Below, piece by piece: positions 62,110-64,000 of a stretch of DNA of 64,000 nucleotides. The position numbers and the translations under genes were made by a program. The DNA lies in the NCBI GenBank assembly GCA_020881835.1, contig CP052876.1, positions 1,488,001 to 1,552,000 of the forward strand, read 5' to 3'. This stretch comes from Kineosporiaceae bacterium SCSIO 59966. GTDB taxonomy: Bacteria; Actinomycetota; Actinomycetes; Actinomycetales; SCSIO-59966. The notes beneath the pieces are model-generated. The model made no database searches, was not told the origin of the DNA, and worked only from the letters and a program-made list of their open reading frames with translations. Every line of letters begins with the position of its first letter. Position 1 is the stretch's first letter.

Positions 62110-62168
62110 CAGAGTGCTGGGTTGCTGGCACGACACGCCGGCCAAGCTGTGCCGAGCGCAGCATTCTG
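62110..62168 (-). repeat. 59-bp palindromic core of intergenic repeat, reverse
   Basis: On the minus strand it reads CAGAATGCTGCG...GGCCGGCGTGTCGTGCCAGCAA...CAGCACTCTG, close to the copy at 8053 apart from the loop. It lies about 75 nt before the mshC start. Confidence 0.85.
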
Positions 62169-62243
62169 TGGTGGAGGCGCCCGACCCCGACCACACCCGC
62201 TGGACGACCCGGGCCTCAGCAGCCGGCAGTAGCCTTGCCCGTC

Positions 62244-63512
62244 GTGACCGCCTGGCCCGTCCCGCCCGTGCCGACCCTGCCCGGTGTGGGCCTGGCGGCG
62301 ATGCTGCACGACACGGCGACCGGGACGCTGCGGCCGAGCGCTGCCGGCCCCGACGCCCGCCTCTACGTCTGCGGGATCACTCCCTACGACGCCACCCACA
62401 TGGGGCACGCCGCCACCTACCTCGCGTTCGACCTGCTCGTGCGCACGTGGCGGGACGCCGGCCTGACCGTCCGGTACGTGCAGAACGTCACCGACGTCGA
62501 CGACCCGCTGCTGGAGCGCGCCGTCGCCACCGGTGAGGACTGGCGGGAGCTCGCCCGCCGCGAGACCGCGCTGTACGCCGAGGACATGGCGGCGCTGGGC
62601 GTGGTCCCGCCGGACGTCTACCTCGGAGCGGTCGAGACCATCCCGTGGGTGGTGGACGCCGTCACCCGGCTCATCGACCAGGGTGCGGCCTACCGGGTCG
62701 CAGGGCAGGGCGCCGGGCCGGACGGCGACGTCTACTTCGACGTGTCGGCCGACCCGCACTTCGGGTCGGTCGCCCACCTCGACCGGGAGCAGATGCTCGC
62801 GCTGTTCGGCGAGCGCGGAGGGGACCCGGACCGGCCGGGGAAGCGGGACCCGCTGGACCCGCTGCTGTGGCGGGTGGCCCGCGACGGTGAGCCCTACTGG
62901 GACGGCGGTCCGCTCGGGCACGGCCGCCCCGGCTGGCACATCGAGTGCGTCGCGATCGCCCTGCACCACCTCGGATCGCCCTTCGACGTGCAGGGCGGTG
63001 GTTCGGACCTGGCCTTCCCGCACCACGAGATGGGCGCCTCCCACGGGCACGTGCTGACCGGCCGGACGCCGTACGCCCGCACCTACGCCCACGCCGGGAT
63101 GGTCGGCTACGACGGCGAGAAGATGAGCAAGTCCCGCGGGAACCTCGTCCTGGTCTCCCGGTTGCGCGCGGACGGCGTGCCGCCGGACGCCATCCGCCTG
63201 GCCGTGCTCGCCCACCACTACCGCAGCGACTGGGAGTGGACCGACGCCGACCTCGTCGCCGCCCGGGAGCGGCTCGAGCGCTGGCAGGCGGCGGTCGCCC
63301 AGACCGCCGGGCCGGACGCCGGGCCCGTGCTCGCCGGGGTCCGTGACCGGCTGGCCGACGACCTCGACGCCCCGGGGGCCGTCGCGGTCGTCGACGAGTG
63401 GGTGGCAGCACAGCTCGGGGCCGCAGGCAGCGGGACAGACCCCGCCGCACCCGGTCTCGTCGCCGACACCGTCCAGGCGCTGCTCGGCGTCCGGCTGCGG
63501 GGTCCTTCCTGA
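62244..63512 (+). CDS. mshC: Cysteine:1D-myo-inosityl 2-amino-2-deoxy-alpha-D-glucopyranoside ligase MshC
   Basis: MshC joins cysteine to GlcN-Ins in mycothiol synthesis and derives from cysteinyl-tRNA synthetase. In 422 residues it has the HIGH-like [16 protein letters not shown], the zinc/cysteine site residues in [39 protein letters not shown] and KMSKSRGN. Lack of the long tRNA-binding C-terminus and the neighbours (DUF3090, SCO1664) separate it from CysS. GTG at 62244 follows TAGCCT by 8 nt; the longer frame runs into repeat sequence. Confidence 0.94.
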   Translation: MTAWPVPPVPTLPGVGLAAMLHDTATGTLRPSAAGPDARLYVCGITPYDATHMGHAATYLAFDLLVRTWRDAGLTVRYVQNVTDVDDPLLERAVATGEDWRELARRETALYAEDMAALGVVPPDVYLGAVETIPWVVDAVTRLIDQGAAYRVAGQGAGPDGDVYFDVSADPHFGSVAHLDREQMLALFGERGGDPDRPGKRDPLDPLLWRVARDGEPYWDGGPLGHGRPGWHIECVAIALHHLGSPFDVQGGGSDLAFPHHEMGASHGHVLTGRTPYARTYAHAGMVGYDGEKMSKSRGNLVLVSRLRADGVPPDAIRLAVLAHHYRSDWEWTDADLVAARERLERWQAAVAQTAGPDAGPVLAGVRDRLADDLDAPGAVAVVDEWVAAQLGAAGSGTDPAAPGLVADTVQALLGVRLRGPS

Positions 63513-63567
63513 GGTACTGCGCGCGCTCCCCGCGGAGGCGGCCGGGCGCCGCCCGGCGACGTGGCGG

Positions 63568-64000
63568 TCAGCCGCGCGGGCCGTCCCCACGGCGGCGCAG
63601 GTAGCGCTCGAACTCGCGCGCGATCGCCTCACCGGTGGCCTCGGGCAGCTCGGCGGTGTCCTTGGCCTGCTCGAGCTGTCGGACGTACTCGGCGATCTCG
63701 GCGTCCTCGCCGGCGAGCTCGTCCACCCCCGTCTGCCAGGCGCGGGCCTCCTCCGGCAGGTCCCCCAGCGGCACCGGGACGGCGAGCAGCTCCTCGATCC
63801 GGGTCAGCAGCGCCAGCACCGCCTTGGGGGAGGGGCTGTGCCCCACGTAGTGCGGTACCGCCGCCCACAGCGACAGGGTCGGCACCCCCCGTCGTCCCGC
63901 GGCGTCCTGGAGCACGCCGAGGATCCCGGTCGGACCCTCGTACCGGGACGGCTCGAGCGCGAGCCGGTGCAGGAGCTCCTCGTCGTCCGCCGTGGACGTC
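63568..64000 (-). CDS. PAC2 family protein (proteasome-assembly-chaperone-like), start outside window
   Basis: The visible C-terminal 143 residues read EPSRYEGPTGILGVLQDAAGRRG, SLWAAVPHYVGHSPSPKAVLALLTRIEELL and a helical tail. This is the actinobacterial PAC2-family protein usually found beside mshC. The frame stays open to the window edge, so the start lies beyond 64000. The C-terminus RRRGDGPRG is basic. The role in actinobacteria is not established. Confidence 0.88.
   Translation of the reverse strand, partial: TSTADDEELLHRLALEPSRYEGPTGILGVLQDAAGRRGVPTLSLWAAVPHYVGHSPSPKAVLALLTRIEELLAVPVPLGDLPEEARAWQTGVDELAGEDAEIAEYVRQLEQAKDTAELPEATGEAIAREFERYLRRRGDGPRG

Noticed and set aside
62064-62243. 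N-terminal extension of mshC into the repeat region
   Set aside because: The in-frame ATG lies inside a repeat unit, the translated sequence has no MshC similarity, and a -10 box precedes the GTG at 62244.

Overview
The window is high-GC actinobacterial chromosome. It carries mshC (mycothiol synthesis), a fabG-fabI (mabA-inhA type) pair, a Corynebacterium-type glgC/glgA pair, SURF1, a PAC2-family gene, actinobacterial families of unknown function (acVLRF1, DUF3090, DUF3099, DUF5703, SCO1664 family), many GTG starts, and many genes whose -10 hexamer (TANNNT) lies 6-8 nt before the start codon, which suggests leaderless mRNAs. I cannot fix the genus.

Layout. 0-7 kb: the SUF iron-sulfur assembly operon sufB-sufD-Rieske-sufC-sufS-sufU-sufT; sufB is interrupted in frame by a 378-residue intein. 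7-8.2 kb: a translation-rescue-type gene, then a convergent intergenic region with interspersed repeats and a candidate structured small RNA. 8.2-32.7 kb: housekeeping genes, namely a biotin-type ECF transporter, an ABC-F ATPase, an ABC exporter, SURF1, TldD/TldE, FabG-FabI-SixA, SerB-GlgC/GlgA, NfeD-SPFH, TSUP, a SpoU methyltransferase and small conserved proteins. 32.7-34.1 kb: an MFS gene broken by a 13-bp tandem duplication.

34.2-55.7 kb: a purine-catabolism and transport island. A tightly overlapped minus-strand array encodes formamidase/acetamidase, an AtzH/HpxZ-amidase fusion, UraD, UraH, uricase, allantoinase, allantoate amidohydrolase, ureidoglycine aminotransferase, an RpiR regulator, xanthine dehydrogenase (FAD subunit and a fused FeS-molybdenum subunit) and guanine deaminase. 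Downstream are a NitT/TauT-type ABC importer, a frameshifted adenosine-deaminase-like gene and an IPNS-like 2-oxoglutarate oxygenase. A second NitT/TauT-type importer diverges from the formamidase end. Together they can be read as guanine to xanthine to urate to allantoin to allantoate to ureidoglycine to oxalurate, followed by amide hydrolysis to release ammonia. Two promoters of the array carry the same 14-bp palindrome at the same distance from the -10 box, and a third palindrome copy precedes the first importer.

55.7-64 kb: tRNA-Leu(GAG), an M20 peptidase, DUF5703, a strongly acidic protein, an aldo/keto reductase, UppP, then the conserved run of histidine phosphatase, DUF3090, SCO1664 family, mshC and a PAC2 protein.

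The least explained signals are an intergenic repeat family (eleven 23-bp units, all reading in the sense of the gene they follow, plus four copies of a palindromic core of about 59 bp), the candidate ncRNA enclosed by one repeat locus, and the shared promoter-operator of the purine island.
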